DNA of 64,000 nucleotides. Source: Takakia lepidozioides. Taxonomy: Eukaryota; Streptophyta; Takakiopsida; Takakiales; Takakiaceae. Under the pieces are notes generated by a model. The model was not told the origin of the DNA. It did not search any database and saw only the letters and a program-made list of their open reading frames with translations. A program made the position numbers and the translations under genes. Where the stretch lies: positions 18,972,001 to 19,036,000 of the forward strand of contig CM060734.1 in the NCBI GenBank assembly GCA_030704615.1. The letters are read 5' to 3'. This document shows, one piece after another, positions 1-11,566 of the stretch. Each line of letters begins with the position of its first letter. Position 1 is the stretch's first letter.

Positions 1-229
1 TGAGATGGAGAGTAGGTGAGGTCTATATGGTGGAGTCCTTTAGCAAAGGTGCCATTGGCTTGACTTATATAACGTGATAAAGTGGTTTCTCCTCTTTTCA
101 CCATTTCCGTATCATTGTGGCATGGCTTTCTAAGACTATATGCTAGGAAGTGTGGTTGGACAACGATGTATGTTGTGGCACGATGCTTAGGGGCACGACA
201 CTATTTTCCCTTCTTACGACTCATTAGGG
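1..229. other. Unassigned intergenic sequence
   Basis: I see no coding, RNA or repeat feature here. A short open frame starting at a GTG has no recognisable protein features. Confidence 0.5.
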
Positions 230-1330
230 CCGCCGTAAGGAGTCCTAATGACAATTATAAATAACAAAATACATCTTTCCATTTTTCCCCTCTTAAGAGG
301 CTATTATAATTATATCATTCTATTTTCCCACTCTTAGGACTCTCCCTAAAGAGTCCTAAGGGCAATTATAAATAATATTTTATATATTTCAAATTTTCCC
401 TTCTTAGGACTCCTTAGGGCGGCCCTAAGGAGTCCTAAGGGCAATTATAGATAATAATGTATATGTTTCTATTTTCCCCCTCTTATAACCTCTTAGGTTG
501 CCTAAAGGGGTCTTAAGGGCAATTATTTATGTCTTTCCATTTTTCTCATCTTAGGACTCCTTAGGACTGTCCTATGAAGCCCTAAGGGTAATTATAAATA
601 ATAATTTATACGTTTTTATTTTCCCCTATCTTAGGATTCCCCTTAGGGCCGTCCTAAGGAGTCCTAAGGGCACTTATAAATAATAACTTATACGTTTATA
701 TTTTTCCCCTCTTATAATCCCTTAGGCTGCCTAAACGGGTCTTAAGGGCAATTATTTATGTCTTTCCATTTTTCTCCTCTTTGGACTCCGTAGGACTGTC
801 CTAAGAAGCCCTAAGGATAATTATAAATAATAATTTATATGTTTTCAGTTTTCTCTCTCTTAGGACTCCTTAAGACCGTCCTAAGGAGTCCTAAGGGCAA
901 TTATAATAATAATTTATATATTTTTATTTTCCCCTCTTATGACTCCTTAGGGCAGTTCTAAAGAGTTCTAAGGGTATAGATAAGGACTCCTAAGGAGTCC
1001 TAAGGGTAATTATAAATAATAATGTATATGTTTTTATTTTTCTATAATTTATATATTTCCATTTTCCCCCTCTTAGGACCGCCCTTAGGGCAATTATAGA
1101 TAATAATATATGTTTCCATTCTCCCCCCTCTTATAACCCCTTAGGCTGCCTAAACACCCTTAAGGGCAAATATTTATGTCTTTCCATTTTTTTCCTCTTA
1201 ATTTCCCTCCTCTTAGGACTGCCTAGGGCCGCCCTAAGCCGCCCTAAGGGCAATTATAAATAATAATTTACATATTTCTATTTTCGTCCCCTTAGGACCC
1301 TAAGGAGTCCTAAGGGCAATTCTAAATAAT
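230..1330. repeat. Tandem array of palindromic CCTAAGGAGTCCTAAGG units
   Basis: About a dozen degenerate units of roughly 60-120 bp. Each pairs a palindromic core (TTAGGACTCCTTAGGGC / GCCCTAAGGAGTCCTAA) with an AT-rich spacer (AATTATAAATAATAATTTATATG then a T-rich and C-rich run). Some units replace the core with CCCCTTAGGCTGCCTAAA. One more core lies at about 1638-1680. The cores could form hairpins. No coding frame runs through the array. It looks like a local satellite or subterminal repeats of an unrecognised DNA element. Confidence 0.8.
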
Positions 1331-1350
1331 ATCTTACTATTTTTGTATTT

Positions 1351-1575
1351 TTAACATAGGTACTAACACGTAAAGGTTTATTTCAAAAAAGGATGCCAGT
1401 GCATTACAAATGGATGTATGATCGTTTATCAAAAATAAAGTTTTGTTTTAATTATAATAAATGATAACAACCTACCAATTTTATCGATATATACCAATAA
1501 ATAGTATATTTGATTCATAAATATAATGACCAAAGTTGATAGTTTTATTATAGTAATTTATATATTTTTTATTTC
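1351..1575. repeat. Direct repeat, copy 1 (intact)
   Basis: An AT-rich segment beginning at TTAACATAGGTACTAAC and running through ACCAAAGTTGATAG. It recurs at 1711-1856 plus 2683-2770. This copy is uninterrupted, so it shows what the second copy looked like before the hAT insertion. Confidence 0.85.
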
Positions 1576-1710
1576 CCTTAGAAAATATTATTTTCTCTTA
1601 GAGTTATAAATAATAATTTACATATTTCCATTTCTCCCCCTAGGACTCCTTAGGGCAGTCCTAAGGAGTCCTCAGGGCAGTTATAAATAATATTTTTCTA
1701 TTTTTCTATT

Positions 1711-2770
1711 TTTAACATAGGTACTAACATGTAAAAGTTTATTTCAAAAAAGGATGTCAATGCATTACAAATGGATGTATGAACGTTTATCGAAAATAAG
1801 GTTTTTGTTTTAATTATAATAAATGATGATAACCTACCAATTTTGTCGGTACATACCAGTGTTTGGGCGGTTACTCGCCGGGACCCAGGTTAACCGCCGG
1901 TTCAGGTTCAGGTTCAGGTTAACCGGAACCGGGCCCATTCCTACAGAACCTGACCCGGAACTGGAACCTGCCAATGGGGATCGGCGCAAAACCGAACCGG
2001 CGGTTCCTGCTGGGTGTGAGAACCGGAGAACCGGGGCGCATGGGGGGTAAAAACAGGTTCCGTTCTTGACCCCTTGGTGGGGCTGGTGGGCCCAGGGCAA
2101 AACTTATTTAATGCTCTCAAGCTCGTGAGATCCTGGGTTCAATGCTTGAAGGCCATGAGATTCTATGTTCAATGCTTCAATGCCATGAGATCTTGGGTTC
2201 AATCTCCAGCTCCATGATATCCTGGCTAAGTTCATTAATAAAATGTTTGAAGATGCCAATACTTGCCAGGTAGCTGAATAGTACTTTCAACCCATAAAAT
2301 TTTACCCATTTTCTTCTACCAGTTTATTTAGAGTATTTTTGTTTGTTTTTTTGTGTTAGTGAAAACTAACAAAATCGTTGGATTTTAGTTCAAATATGTG
2401 AATACACTGCTATTTAATCTACCGGACTGATAAAATATTTTAAATCTAATTAAATTAAACAAATATATTTTTACAATAGAACCAGAACCTAACCAGGAAC
2501 CGATGGTTTTTATCAGCAACTAACCGGTAACCGGAACCGCCCCCATGTTTAAAAGTTGGATCCGGAACCGGCTCAATAAAAAAAAACCGGAACCGGATCC
2601 AGAACCGTCTCTTGAAATAATTGTGGAACCGGAACCGAAGGTTCCTTCACAAATGCAAGAACCGCCCAACACTGGTACATACCAATAAACAGTATATGTA
2701 ATTCATAAATATAATGACCAAAGTTGATACATTTATTATAGTAGTTTATATTTTTTCTATTTCCCTTAGG
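1711..2770. repeat. Direct repeat, copy 2, split by a transposon
   Basis: Second copy of the 1351-1575 segment. It matches from 1711 to 1856, is broken by the element at 1857-2674, and resumes after the target duplication at 2683. Confidence 0.85.
1857..2674. mobile_element. Non-autonomous hAT-type transposon, 818 bp
   Basis: The ends are inverted repeats: CAGTGTTTGGGCGGTT at the left and AACCGCCCAACACTG at the right. The insertion is flanked by a perfect 8-bp direct repeat, GTACATAC, at 1849-1856 and 2675-2682. CA-starting short TIRs with an 8-bp duplication are the hAT signature. Subterminal regions are packed with AACCGG and GGTTCAGG motifs, probable transposase-binding repeats. About 2105-2225 holds three degenerate units of roughly 40 bp with GGGTTCAATC-like cores. 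There is no transposase frame, so it must have been mobilised in trans. The insertion point falls inside a duplicated segment whose other copy (1351-1575) is uninterrupted. Confidence 0.93.
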
Positions 2771-3189
2771 AATTTATTTTTTATTTTTTAGTTTTCAAGT
2801 GTCTCATGATCTCGCTTAGCCTCTTCAAACATACATGTACATCTTCCACAGTTTTTGACAATGTTGCCTATAGTCCGACTCTCTTAATTAATTACAGTAG
2901 AAAGAAAAAATAGATTGAAATACTTAGAATCAGATTGTTACATGTCCGATCTTTAGATGTTTAGAAAATGAAAGTGAGACTGAATTTTGTGTGATAGATC
3001 TTTGAATATATATATATATAACATACTTGTTTAAGAGCATTGTGCAGTTACAAGTGACTGGTTGTATAAAAGTTAAATTTTAAATAATTATTTTTATTAG
3101 TTTAATAGTAAATATATGTTGATTTAATTCGTACAGTAATATTACTTTTAATGATTCTAATAAGTGATGGATAATAATGGATTGCCCAC
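2771..3189. other. AT-rich intergenic sequence
   Basis: AT-rich with a short TA run near 3008-3020. I see no gene or structured repeat. Confidence 0.5.
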
Positions 3190-3204
3190 GACATAGATAT
3201 CTTT

Positions 3205-4404
3205 ATGGCAAAAAACCCCATCGACAACAGCCCGATTCCCACCTTTCACTCCAAGATCAACAATTTCCTGCGGAACAGGCAACCACATCTAGCTCTTAAT
3301 CCTCAGGCTGGAATCACATGGGGAGCTTTTATTGAAGACTGCCCCGGACTTGGATCCAATCTTTCACCTTCAACACAGATTCTAGCTATCATGGAAGAAA
3401 AAGAACTGATGCTTCCATGGCATTCTTCTAGAGGTGAGTGGATCCATCCGGCCCCCTTCGAGCTGCCGGCTGCAGATAATTCTACAGTGGTTAGAATGAG
3501 TTCCCACAATGGTTTTGCTATTCTTCACACCATCTTCGAAGCAGAATCAGAGGAGCACATTGAGCACATCGACACGCAATAGAGGACAGACAACACCAAT
3601 TTTGTTCAGTACAGCAACGGGATGCTCTCATCAGCTAGTTCTTCTCAACTGCAATTTTCTCCATTCTCCCCTCTCCAAGAGCCTCCGGCCTCGCAGCCAA
3701 GGGACTCCTCCATTCAACAGCCAGTGCTCCACCTTCGTCCTACTCCAACCCCGGCCCAGGAGGGAGTTGCCTTCACGTCAATTCCTCTTCAGTGCGCCTC
3801 TCCATCTCACGCCGAGGGAAGGCTCCTCCTCGCAGCGCCGCTTCTGCCCACTCCCACTCCAGCCAGCCCATTGTCCCCAGCTCTCCAAGTAAGCTCTCAG
3901 ACCTCCTCCATTCCATTCATTATCTTTTTTAAGTCAGAGTCTAACTCTAGCAGGTGTAGGGTGCTTTGTCTCCACAACTCCCTTCCTGCACAGAACCTCT
4001 GGAAAATTCTTCCCTCCATTATATTTCCTTCAAATCAAGAGACTTTCTCTATGTTCCTAGGGAAAGGCCCATTGCCCCACGACACCCCCATTCCCGTTAA
4101 GCTCATCCTTCTCTCGGACTTCTTTATGCAACTCTCTGGTAGGCCCTGTTGTATCCATGCCAGAGTTCACCCAACCTCTCGGTTTCAGCCTCTCCACCTC
4201 TCTGACGCAATGCAAAACCCTCCCGCAGAGACATTGGTTTTAATCATTGAGCTCAAACAGCCAGTCCTGCAAGCCCCAGACGACCATTGTTGGGTTCCCT
4301 CCTTCCTTCCCTCTGACAAAAGAACCAAATTTTGTTTTCATATCTCCAGGCCATCATTTGAGACTAACCCTCTCAACATGCTCCCTTATCAAGATGAAAA
4401 CTAG
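3205..4404 (+). pseudogene. LINE ORF1 protein, one premature stop
   Basis: The frame opens at an ATG at 3205 and runs to a TAG at 4402-4404. A single in-frame TAG at 3580-3582 splits it into 125 and 260 residues; both parts share one frame, so this is one ORF of about 400 codons. In plant L1 elements ORF1 supplies the nucleic-acid-binding coat of the retrotransposition particle. No CCHC knuckle is visible. The middle is rich in Pro and Ser (about 3640-3900). The stop overlaps the ORF2 start by 11 nt, an arrangement suited to reinitiation. The assignment rests on position ahead of an unmistakable ORF2. Confidence 0.65.
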
Positions 4405-7400
4405 TCTCTCATCCTGGAACATAAGGGGCATAGGATCTGACCACGCCAGCATTAAAAAAATAAAGCTCAGAGCCTGGCTGGCTCCCCTTCAGCAATCTCA
4501 AGCAATTGTTTTTCTCCAGGAACACAAACTAAACCCCGGTAAAATAGCCGCGCTTTCAGACCAGCTTTGGCCTCTTTCCTCAGCGCTTTGGAAACCCAGC
4601 TACGAAGGCTCCAAAGGAGGGACGGCAATCCTTCTTTCCCCTTCCCTCATGCAATACCTCACTAAAGAGGAAGTCTGGGAATCTGGCCGGGTGCAATTCT
4701 GCGTTCTCAAGCTTCCAAATAATCCGGAACCTACGGGCTTCGTTAACATCTATGCCCCTAACTCTATCCCTGAAAGAACCACCCTATGGGAGAACATCAA
4801 TCGACATATGACAGATGAGATCTCAATACATACCTGGATCCTTGCGGGGGACTTCAATATGGTGGAGAACGATGTAGACAGGTTGGGAAGCTCTTCCCCC
4901 CGCTTGAGTGCTGAAGAAGAAGCAGCTTGGCTCATGCTTTCTCAAACCCATAATCTAGTAGATCCTGCCAGACATGCTAACAACCTAGCTTCCATCAACC
5001 CGCTTTTCACTTGGTCTAACAACCGCTTGCTAAGCGACCTCTCTATGGCCCGACTAGATAGGATCTACCTCTCGCTTGCTCTATCCAATGGCGCAACATT
5101 ATGGCCCCAAGAACCGATCTCCCAAGGTTTTGACCATGCAGTAGTGGCTGTGTCCATAACTCTACTGTCAGCTCAGAAAAGAGGAAGGGGCATCTACAAG
5201 CTAAATTCAACTCACATTTTGAACACGTCCTTCAAAACCTCCCTCGAGAAACAGTGGATTCAAGCTGGGTCCCTTCTCGCCTGCCCAATCCTAAAGTTCC
5301 AGGCAAAGCTTGCGGCTTCCTGCAAATCAAGTCAAGACCTAAGTAGGGAAATCTCGGCGGCTCAGAAGCGTAGAATCCTAGCCCTTAAAAAATGCCATGG
5401 AAAACAATTCTTGTGATGAGCATACTTTCCAAACCTATCTTGAAGCCCGGGCCAACTTAGGGAAGTTCCAGCTCCTTTAGGAACAGAAGATGCAAATGCA
5501 GGCTGGCATAAATTGGTCGGCCAAGGGTGAGAAGATGTTTAAATACTTCTTCCAAAAGATGAAACAGAGGAGAGCGCTTCAATGTATTGCAGAGCTTTAC
5601 ATAGACAATATAGGCACCAAATCCTCTATCCCTAGAGATCTTTGCAACAAAGCCTTCTCCCATTTCAGCTCCCTCTTTTCAAGGGACCCCCAGGACCAAA
5701 ACACCAATCCCCTTCTTGTGCAATGCCTGCAGACCATTCCAGTCAAGCTGGTCGGCTCCGAGGCGGCACCCCTCCAAGCTGAATTTACTCCAGAGGAGCT
5801 GGGAAAAGCCTTAAATCTCATGAGTAGCAACAAGCGCCCAGGGATAGACGGTATGCCAGTCAAGTTCTACAAGGCTCTATGGCCCAAAATTTATGGTGAC
5901 TTCTGCAACATGGCCAATGAAATCAGAAAAAGAGGACTGATGCCAAAACAGATGTCGCAAGGAGTCATCACCCTTCTCTTCAAGAAAGGGGATAGGGCTG
6001 ATATCAGTAACTATAGGCCAATCACTCTCCCCAATGTCTCCTACAAGATAATTGCCAAAGCCTTGGCACTCCGTATCCAACCTTTGCTCCCCACTGTTAT
6101 CCGGATAGGCCAAGCGGGTTTTATTAAAGGTAGATACATCCTGGACAATGTCCTCCTTGCCCAGGAAGCCTCTATCTTCGCCAAAAACTCCAACCAGGCT
6201 CTAGCGCTTTGGCTTCTAGACTTTGAAAAGGTCTTTGATAGGGTGGACTGGAATTTCCTGCTGGCAGTTCTTCGCAGAGTAGGTTTACCTCATGGCTTTT
6301 GCCAGTGGGTCCAAATTCTTCTCTTCAACTCCATCAGCAGGGTCATAATTAACGGACATGTCTCCAAAGAATTTTGGCTCCAGAGGTATGTCAGGCAGGG
6401 TTGCCCTTTGGCACCCTTCCTCTTCTTTTTTGTGGCTGATGCCCTGGGTTACCTGCTGGATGACAACCTCCTGGTCAAGGGACTTAGGCTTAAAAACCCA
6501 AAATCCCAGTTGTGGATTCAGGTCAAGGATTCTATGTTTGTGGACGATACGTTCCTGCTCCTGGAGGCACATCCCTCCACCCTGCAAGCCGCAGAAGATA
6601 CCCTCCTCAAGTTTTGTACCATCTCAGGGTTTCGGGTTAATTGGTCCAAAACCAAAGCTCTTCTAGTGGGGGACTCCTCTCAATCTATAATTGCTATTGT
6701 TCCTACATGGGGATCTGACCTTTGCCTGGTCTGGTTGAAGGACGGGGAGACCACTACTCTGCTGGGCCACACTTTTGGCAATAACATCTTTGATGAGCAA
6801 AGAATGGAACCCACAATAAAAAATCTCAAGAGACAAATGGTTTATTGGGGATCCAGACACCTATCTCTTACAGGAAGAGCCCTAGCAGCCAACCAGATCT
6901 TGCAAGCGGGAATCTGGTACTTTGCATCAACTTGGGGCCCTAACTCGAAAATAATTCAGGAGGTCAAGCGTTGTGTTCGCAACTTCATTTGGGGGGCTTA
7001 ATGTTATGAGCAATACAAACGCCCGCAGGTTTCGTGGCATCAAATCTGCCAGCCAAAAGAACAAGGGGGTCTGGGGGTTCTGGATCCCAACACTCAAATT
7101 CAAGCCCTGCTAGGTAAATGGATTCCTCGCTTTGTGGGTCCTGAAGGGGGATGGTGGAAACTGTTAATTACTGCTAACATATCTGCCAGTTCCCCTCTCC
7201 AATCTACCTCTTGGGCCCCCTCGCTGCGTTGGATTGCTCAGGGTTTCAACCACAAGATAGTGGGATCTCCCCTATGGACCTCCATCTGGAGAGCATGGAA
7301 CAGGTTTAGGCCTTTTTTGATAAAGCAAGCACCCACTACCTTCCAAGAAACCCTCAGACAACAGCTCTTCCTCAACTCGGCCAATCCATCCACGCTTGAG

Positions 7401-8294
7401 AAAAAGCACGCCAAAAGGTGGGCGGTTTGGGAGACTAGGGGCATTAGCAAAGTAAGTGACCTTTGGATCAACACACCAGCTCCTCTCCAAGATGCTTTGG
7501 GTTCCCGCATACTGACTTCCGGAATTCATCAGGTCCTAGCCTCTGTCCCAGACCCTTGGAGAAGGGTGCTTGCTGCTGGTGATCTCCCAATTAGGCCAAC
7601 CCAATGGGTGATGTTTGAAGACAGGGAGTTCCAAGTCCTTTATGTTACCGCAATTCAGAATGCGATGCTCATAGGTTACAGGTTCCTAGCTGACCCCTTC
7701 TCTGGTATGTTGTCTCTTCCGAGTCCTCAAGAAGTGGGAGAATGGCTGCAATTTCAGGAAGCCCTTCTATGCAAATGTTGTACCTCAAGCTTGCTGGAAA
7801 CGCTCGAGCATTGCCTTCTAGGTTGCCACGCTCCCAAAAAAATATGGACTTTGGTGAAAGACCTTTACAGAGATTGGGACCCTCAACCACTGTCACCCAT
7901 CAAGCTGCTGCTTAACTATGACGCACACTCTAAGAGCACAACAATACACTGTCCGGTCTTCGAGTCTCTTCGGGCATCTATTCTGTGGCACATTTGGAAA
8001 TCACGGTGTGCCTGATCACTGTCACATTCTACATGCTCTATGTCTGTGCTGCTCTCCAAAATTTTCTGGGACTTGCAAATTGAGGCAAGAAAGGCATGGT
8101 TGAAACTGTGTGCAGATATTCGAAGGCCCCCCCAAAATGCAGCAGGATTGCATGCCTCATTCTGGGGCACTTGGGCAATCGGTGGCCACCTCTGCACTAC
8201 CAGCGATCAATCTACATGCCACTGGTTAGCACTCCCCCCTGTCGCATGGAGGGATATCGGGACAGCAGTCCATGGGGGCATCCCCAGAGTTTGA
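4394..8294 (+). pseudogene. LINE ORF2: AP endonuclease, reverse transcriptase, zinc-binding tail
   Basis: The polyprotein nicks the target and copies the LINE RNA there. The ATG at 4394 leads straight into the endonuclease: SWNIRGIG, then QEHK, GGTAILL, NIYAPN, GDFN, FTWSNN, RLDRI and a GFDHAVV ending. The reverse transcriptase lies at about 5800-6680: NYRPITL, GQAGFIKGR, LLDFEKVFDRVDW, RQGCPLAP and FVDDT as the catalytic box (FADD in most relatives). The RVT zinc-binding motif (CKCC ... EHCLLGC) is near 7770-7830. Damage: a frameshift at an A-run near 5390, TAG at 5478-5480, TAA at 6999-7001 and TGA at 8013-8015. The TGA aligns with a Trp codon in the neighbouring LINE. Intact length would be about 1300 residues, usual for the family. 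Confidence 0.92.
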
Positions 8295-8805
8295 CAGGGA
8301 TATTAACTGAAGGCACATCAAGACGGCTGCCAGACTCAAATTTCTTTAGACATTCTAATAAACTCCAATAGACCCAAGCTGTGTAGCCAATCTTGATCAG
8401 TTGAATCTTCGCATAGTGATGCTTACCTTGGAACGCAGCTACAATCCTTGTATGTTGTCCGTAGAGCTCCTGCTCGTCCACCCCGACCCCCTAAGCGTCC
8501 AGCCCTTAGGGCTCGTCTAAACACTTCTATGCTCGTAAGCATTCCTACACAAAGAGAATGGTTTTCATCCAGGATTGGATGGATGGCCAATTTGGCCAGC
8601 ACTATTTCACAGAAACACTCCGGAGATGTTTAGCATCCATCTAGATTGATGCTAGTTGTTCTCACATTGATACACTCCTTTTAGGGGGGCAATTCCACCT
8701 TCACTGATTACGGTGTGTGTGCATGTATGGCGTTCCAACGGGGTTTTAATTTTTTTCCCCACAAATAATTATCATAATAAAGTTTCAGGGTCGAGGCCCT
8801 TTCTC

Positions 8806-8849
8806 AAAAAAAAAAAAAAAAAAAAAAACTTTTTTTTTTTTTTTTTTTT
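8806..8849. repeat. Poly-A / poly-T junction between two LINE tails
   Basis: 23 A (8806-8828), one C, then 20 T (8830-8849). The A run is the tail of the + strand LINE and the T run is the tail of the - strand LINE, so the two elements meet 3' end to 3' end. The junction can fold into a long A-T hairpin. Confidence 0.95.
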
Positions 8850-9850
8850 GTGAAAGGGGATGAGGCCCTTGTTTGTTTTATTGAATATTATTGAAGGGAA
8901 AAAAATTAAAACCCTTACATGCCCGTAGGCTGCCATGAGGCCTATCACACGATAAATGTGTTGGAGAATCCATGAGAATAGAGACCGGATGCCTGCCATG
9001 AGGCAAAGAGCTTAATTTTGTCTAGGACCTAGATCCGAAGCAGCGCCTAAGCTAGGGTTCTGACTTATGAGGATGAGACTGATGACGAAAAAAGGGGGGC
9101 GGTAAGACCAATATGACCAAGGTGACAGACGGATCGATGATGAGGAAGCCCGAACAGAAACCCTGAATGAGGGAAACACTGATTGCATGGAATCTAACCT
9201 AAGAACTGCAATCGAGCCCGAGAGGCCACCTTCACATGTTTCCAATTGATGTCTGATTTGTCAAATTCCAGAGATGCCGAAGATGAGGGCCCAGTGATGC
9301 CTCCAAGGTTCGGGAATTCCTCGAGGCCACTCGCATGAGCCTGCTTCAGTGCATCTGCAAATGAGTCCGTCCCTCCCCCATGTGTCCTGGAAAATGGCGA
9401 GGAGGGTGAACTGGCATTGAGGTTTCCTGGCGATTTCTGCACACATTTTTGCCCAAGCCAGTTTAGCAGCAACCGTCAAGTCAAAAAACACTTGAGTGAG
9501 TATGGCGGTGGCCGAGGTATTGTGCGAGTCCAAAGTCCATCTGCATCCGGCTTTCCATAATTGCCATAGAGTTGCAGATCTTAAGGCTTCAAAAACTGGA
9601 CAGTTTGTTGCTCTGGATTTTTTGTTTTGATTGTAGTTGAGAAGCAAGGCAATGGGCCCGAAAGGGGGTTGTCCCCAAGGGCGATAGAAGGGCAGGACTA
9701 GGTGCCAGATCGTCATTGGGGCAATGCAGAAAAGAAGGCAGTGTTCCAAGCTTTCAATCGTGTCTATTAAACAGCATTTGCACAGGAGAGCATCCTGGAA
9801 ACCTAGATATTGCCCTACCTTCAATACCCTGTTGGCAACTTGCCAGAGAA
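8830..9850 (-). mobile_element. 5'-truncated LINE (LINE-2), same family as LINE-1
   Basis: On the minus strand this ends in a poly-A tail (8830-8849 as T). It shares a 3' end resembling that of LINE-1 (AGGGCCTCATCCCCTTTCAC against GGGTCGAGGCCCTTTCTC). Only the last fifth of ORF2 and the 3' UTR are present, typical of aborted target-primed reverse transcription. The 5' break is at about 9825-9850, where the sequence switches to a MULE transposase on the same strand. Confidence 0.85.
9261..9850 (-). pseudogene. C-terminal fragment of LINE ORF2 (RVT zinc-binding domain)
   Basis: The frame reads LKVGQYLGFQDALLCKCC, then EHCLLFC, PIALLLNY, CPVFEALR and LWQLWKAGC. Each block aligns with LINE-1 near 7740-8015 (EVGEWLQFQEALLCKCC, EHCLLGC, PIKLLLNY, CPVFESLR, LWHIWKSRC). 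It then continues through the C-terminal domain to a stop. The fragment cannot act alone, since endonuclease and reverse transcriptase are missing. It serves as an internal reference showing that the TGA at 8013 in LINE-1 replaces a Trp codon. Confidence 0.88.
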
Positions 9851-10269
9851 TGTCCACATTTTAGCTCTAGGAACCCACTCCTGCTCCAAGTAGTCACAAA
9901 ATTCACTTAGAGTGGGGTACTTGAAACGCAAATTCACAAGTTCGCACACCGCCCATGCTTCTCCTGCGTCGCCCTCGCTTTTTGACGCACTATACATGAT
10001 TTTAGACATGTCTTGTATGACACATGCACGCAAATCTGCATCTTTGATCTTAGACACGACATTCTTTTGTCATGCTCTCATCACATGCCAAAGGCATAGA
10101 AATACTGCAAACTGCCCCACACGGCCCTGACATAGAAAGACATGTGAGAACATTATAATGTGGAGAAGTGCAGAAAACCTCGGAATTTCAGAGAGGTGTG
10201 AATTGGCAATCACCTGATTGCTTTTATTTCAGCATCTGCGTCATCAACAATGAAAGCATGTGGGCACCA
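9851..10269 (-). pseudogene. MULE transposase, middle part (downstream of the element X insertion)
   Basis: A minus-strand MULE transposase (DDE fold, cut-and-paste). Just after the insertion it reads QAGWCPHAFIVDDADAEIKA, the block holding the second catalytic Asp. An 87-bp GT-AG intron (10127-10213) follows. The next exon reads AVWGSLQ and, after a frameshift, VFLCLWHVMRA, the conserved C-x2-H block; then a TGA stands where the family has Trp. SKIKDADLRACVIQDMSKIM and EWVPRAKMW follow until LINE-2 cuts the gene near 9850. The N-terminal half is at 30148-31644, on the other side of element X. The C-terminus (third catalytic residue, any SWIM finger) is not visible. Confidence 0.85.
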
Positions 10270-10279
10270 TCCTGCTTGG
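10270..10279. repeat. Left target-site duplication of element X
   Basis: TCCTGCTTGG, repeated exactly at 30138-30147 in direct orientation. Nine to ten bp is the usual duplication length for Mutator-like elements. On the minus strand it encodes part of the MULE sequence Gln-Ala-Gly on both sides. Confidence 0.9.
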
Positions 10280-10318
10280 GGGGCTGCTATTTCATGAGCC
10301 ATGAGCCATGAGCAGAGT
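10280..10318. repeat. Left terminal inverted repeat of element X
   Basis: GGGGCTGCTATTTCATGAGC followed by CATGAGCCATGAGCAGAG. The 13-bp core CTATTTCATGAGC and the CCATGAGC repeats match the inverted right end. Confidence 0.85.
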
Positions 10319-10636
10319 CGTAAGTGTCGAAAAAAACATAAGCAGGACTATTTTCCGGAAATGAGTGTCCGTGGGAATAGGGTTTAGGGTGTCACGGTCA
10401 TAGGGGGAGAAGGACCTCCCGATGAAGGAGGTTCGACAATGTTTTCTAGAATTACATATTGAAAGGCAATGCTTCGCGAATGGTAGGGTGGTACTACTCT
10501 GTACAATGGGGGCCCATTTCAGCCTACCAGCCACTTGCAAAATCCACCCACACTCCCAATCCCAAACGAAATGAGGAATGATGCATTCTGGGAACGATGG
10601 ATACAGAATAGAACAAAAAGAGGGCACAATGGGGTT

Positions 10637-10642
10637 TTTATT
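10637..10642 (-). terminator. Poly-A signal (AATAAA) of the minus-strand element X gene
   Basis: Minus strand reads GGATCAATAAAAACCCCATTG about 90 bp after the stop of the 10726-11566 gene. The plus-strand paralogue has GATCAATAAAACAACCCATTG at the matching distance, so the 3' UTRs are also homologous. Confidence 0.7.
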
Positions 10643-10725
10643 GATCCACATGAATTGCATTTGAAGCACGTCTACTGTGCTGATTGTGCAAACAAATCTT
10701 TAGCCCTGTGCCTTCTGAATACAAG

Positions 10726-11566
10726 TCATGTTGTCAATGGGACTTCGACTGCTCTGAAAACTAGCTCATGAGTCATCGGGCTCCTCCAGGTAAACTGGAT
10801 TGCAGCCGTTGTACCGCCCCTGTTGATGTTCACCACAATGTCGTGCCCTTTAATCATACCACCATCGAATATGGAAAGCTTCACGTTTTTGTCGTCCACA
10901 CCAATGCGAATATCCCCACACAATGGAGAAGAGGAGCGCACTCCTTCAGGAGTATACGTCTCTCCGATGGAGTCCACCCACGTCCACTCGTAGCAGTTCC
11001 ACCGCAACTGCATAGCAGTGCGCATTCTTCTGCATGGGTGCCCATCGTAGCTGGGAAAATCGGAATCAAGGATGCGCAGGAGCCACTGACTCCTCAGACC
11101 AAGATCGTCACCCCGCTCGAAGGCGTAGTGGCCTGGGATATACTCAAAAGCGGACAATGTTTCCACATTCGAACCACTATCTTCTGTGTAAACTATGTAC
11201 CAGATAACGATGTCTCCCGATGTGGCCGAATACATTGCATAATCGAAGCCTCCATAAAGGCAGTTGTCCCGGTTCCGGAAGCACGACATCCTTGCAAAGG
11301 AGGACCTGAGAACGTCTTTGATGCCGATGACAATGACCTTGCGGACAACAACGAAGCCCTTAGATTTTCGATATGATGAGAAGCGGAAGAGCAGTGCGGG
11401 CTCCAATAATGGAGCATCTGGGTCCCACGTACCCACCAATCATCATGTAACGTGTTCATCTCGCTCGCCAGTAGTGGATGAACCGATACCTCTTTCTCAT
11501 CCACGGGGTACAGTTTGAAATTTGCCACCGAAGTCCATCCCCCGGATGGGAATTCGGCGCCGCATT
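10726..11566 (-). pseudogene. Unknown element X protein, copy 1
   Basis: I do not recognise this family. The minus frame ends at 10726-10728 with 237 open residues; an upstream segment in another frame (about 11566-11445: VANFKLYPVDEKEV ... NTLHDDWW) joins it after a one-base slip in a G-rich run near 11440. Blocks shared with the copy at 11750-12430: FDYAMY, SGDIVIW, FEYIPGHYAFERG, LRWNCYEWTW, SIFDGGMIKGHDIVV and FRAVEVP. No membrane segment, zinc motif or nucleic-acid-binding signature is evident; it looks like a compact, beta-rich soluble protein. The conservation of blocks in both copies shows it was under selection in an earlier element. The start codon is uncertain. Confidence 0.7.

Larger units (their letters stand above)
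3190..8828 (+). mobile_element. Near full-length L1-type LINE (LINE-1)
   Basis: A non-LTR retrotransposon with ORF1 (3205-4404), ORF2 (4394-8294: endonuclease, reverse transcriptase, zinc-binding tail), a 3' UTR and a 23-nt A tail at 8806-8828. The 5' boundary is approximate, placed just upstream of the ORF1 ATG. I could not find a target duplication; the tail runs straight into the T tract of a second LINE. It is inactivated by one premature stop in ORF1 and by a frameshift and three premature stops in ORF2. Confidence 0.9.

Noticed and set aside
230-1330. TTAGGG-containing repeats as an interstitial telomere
   Set aside because: TTAGGG occurs only as part of a longer palindromic core and is never in tandem; plant telomere repeats are TTTAGGG in uninterrupted arrays.
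10768-11376. A 202-codon plus-strand open frame opposite the unknown element X gene
   Set aside because: It mirrors the minus-strand gene; block conservation with the paralogue supports only the minus frame.
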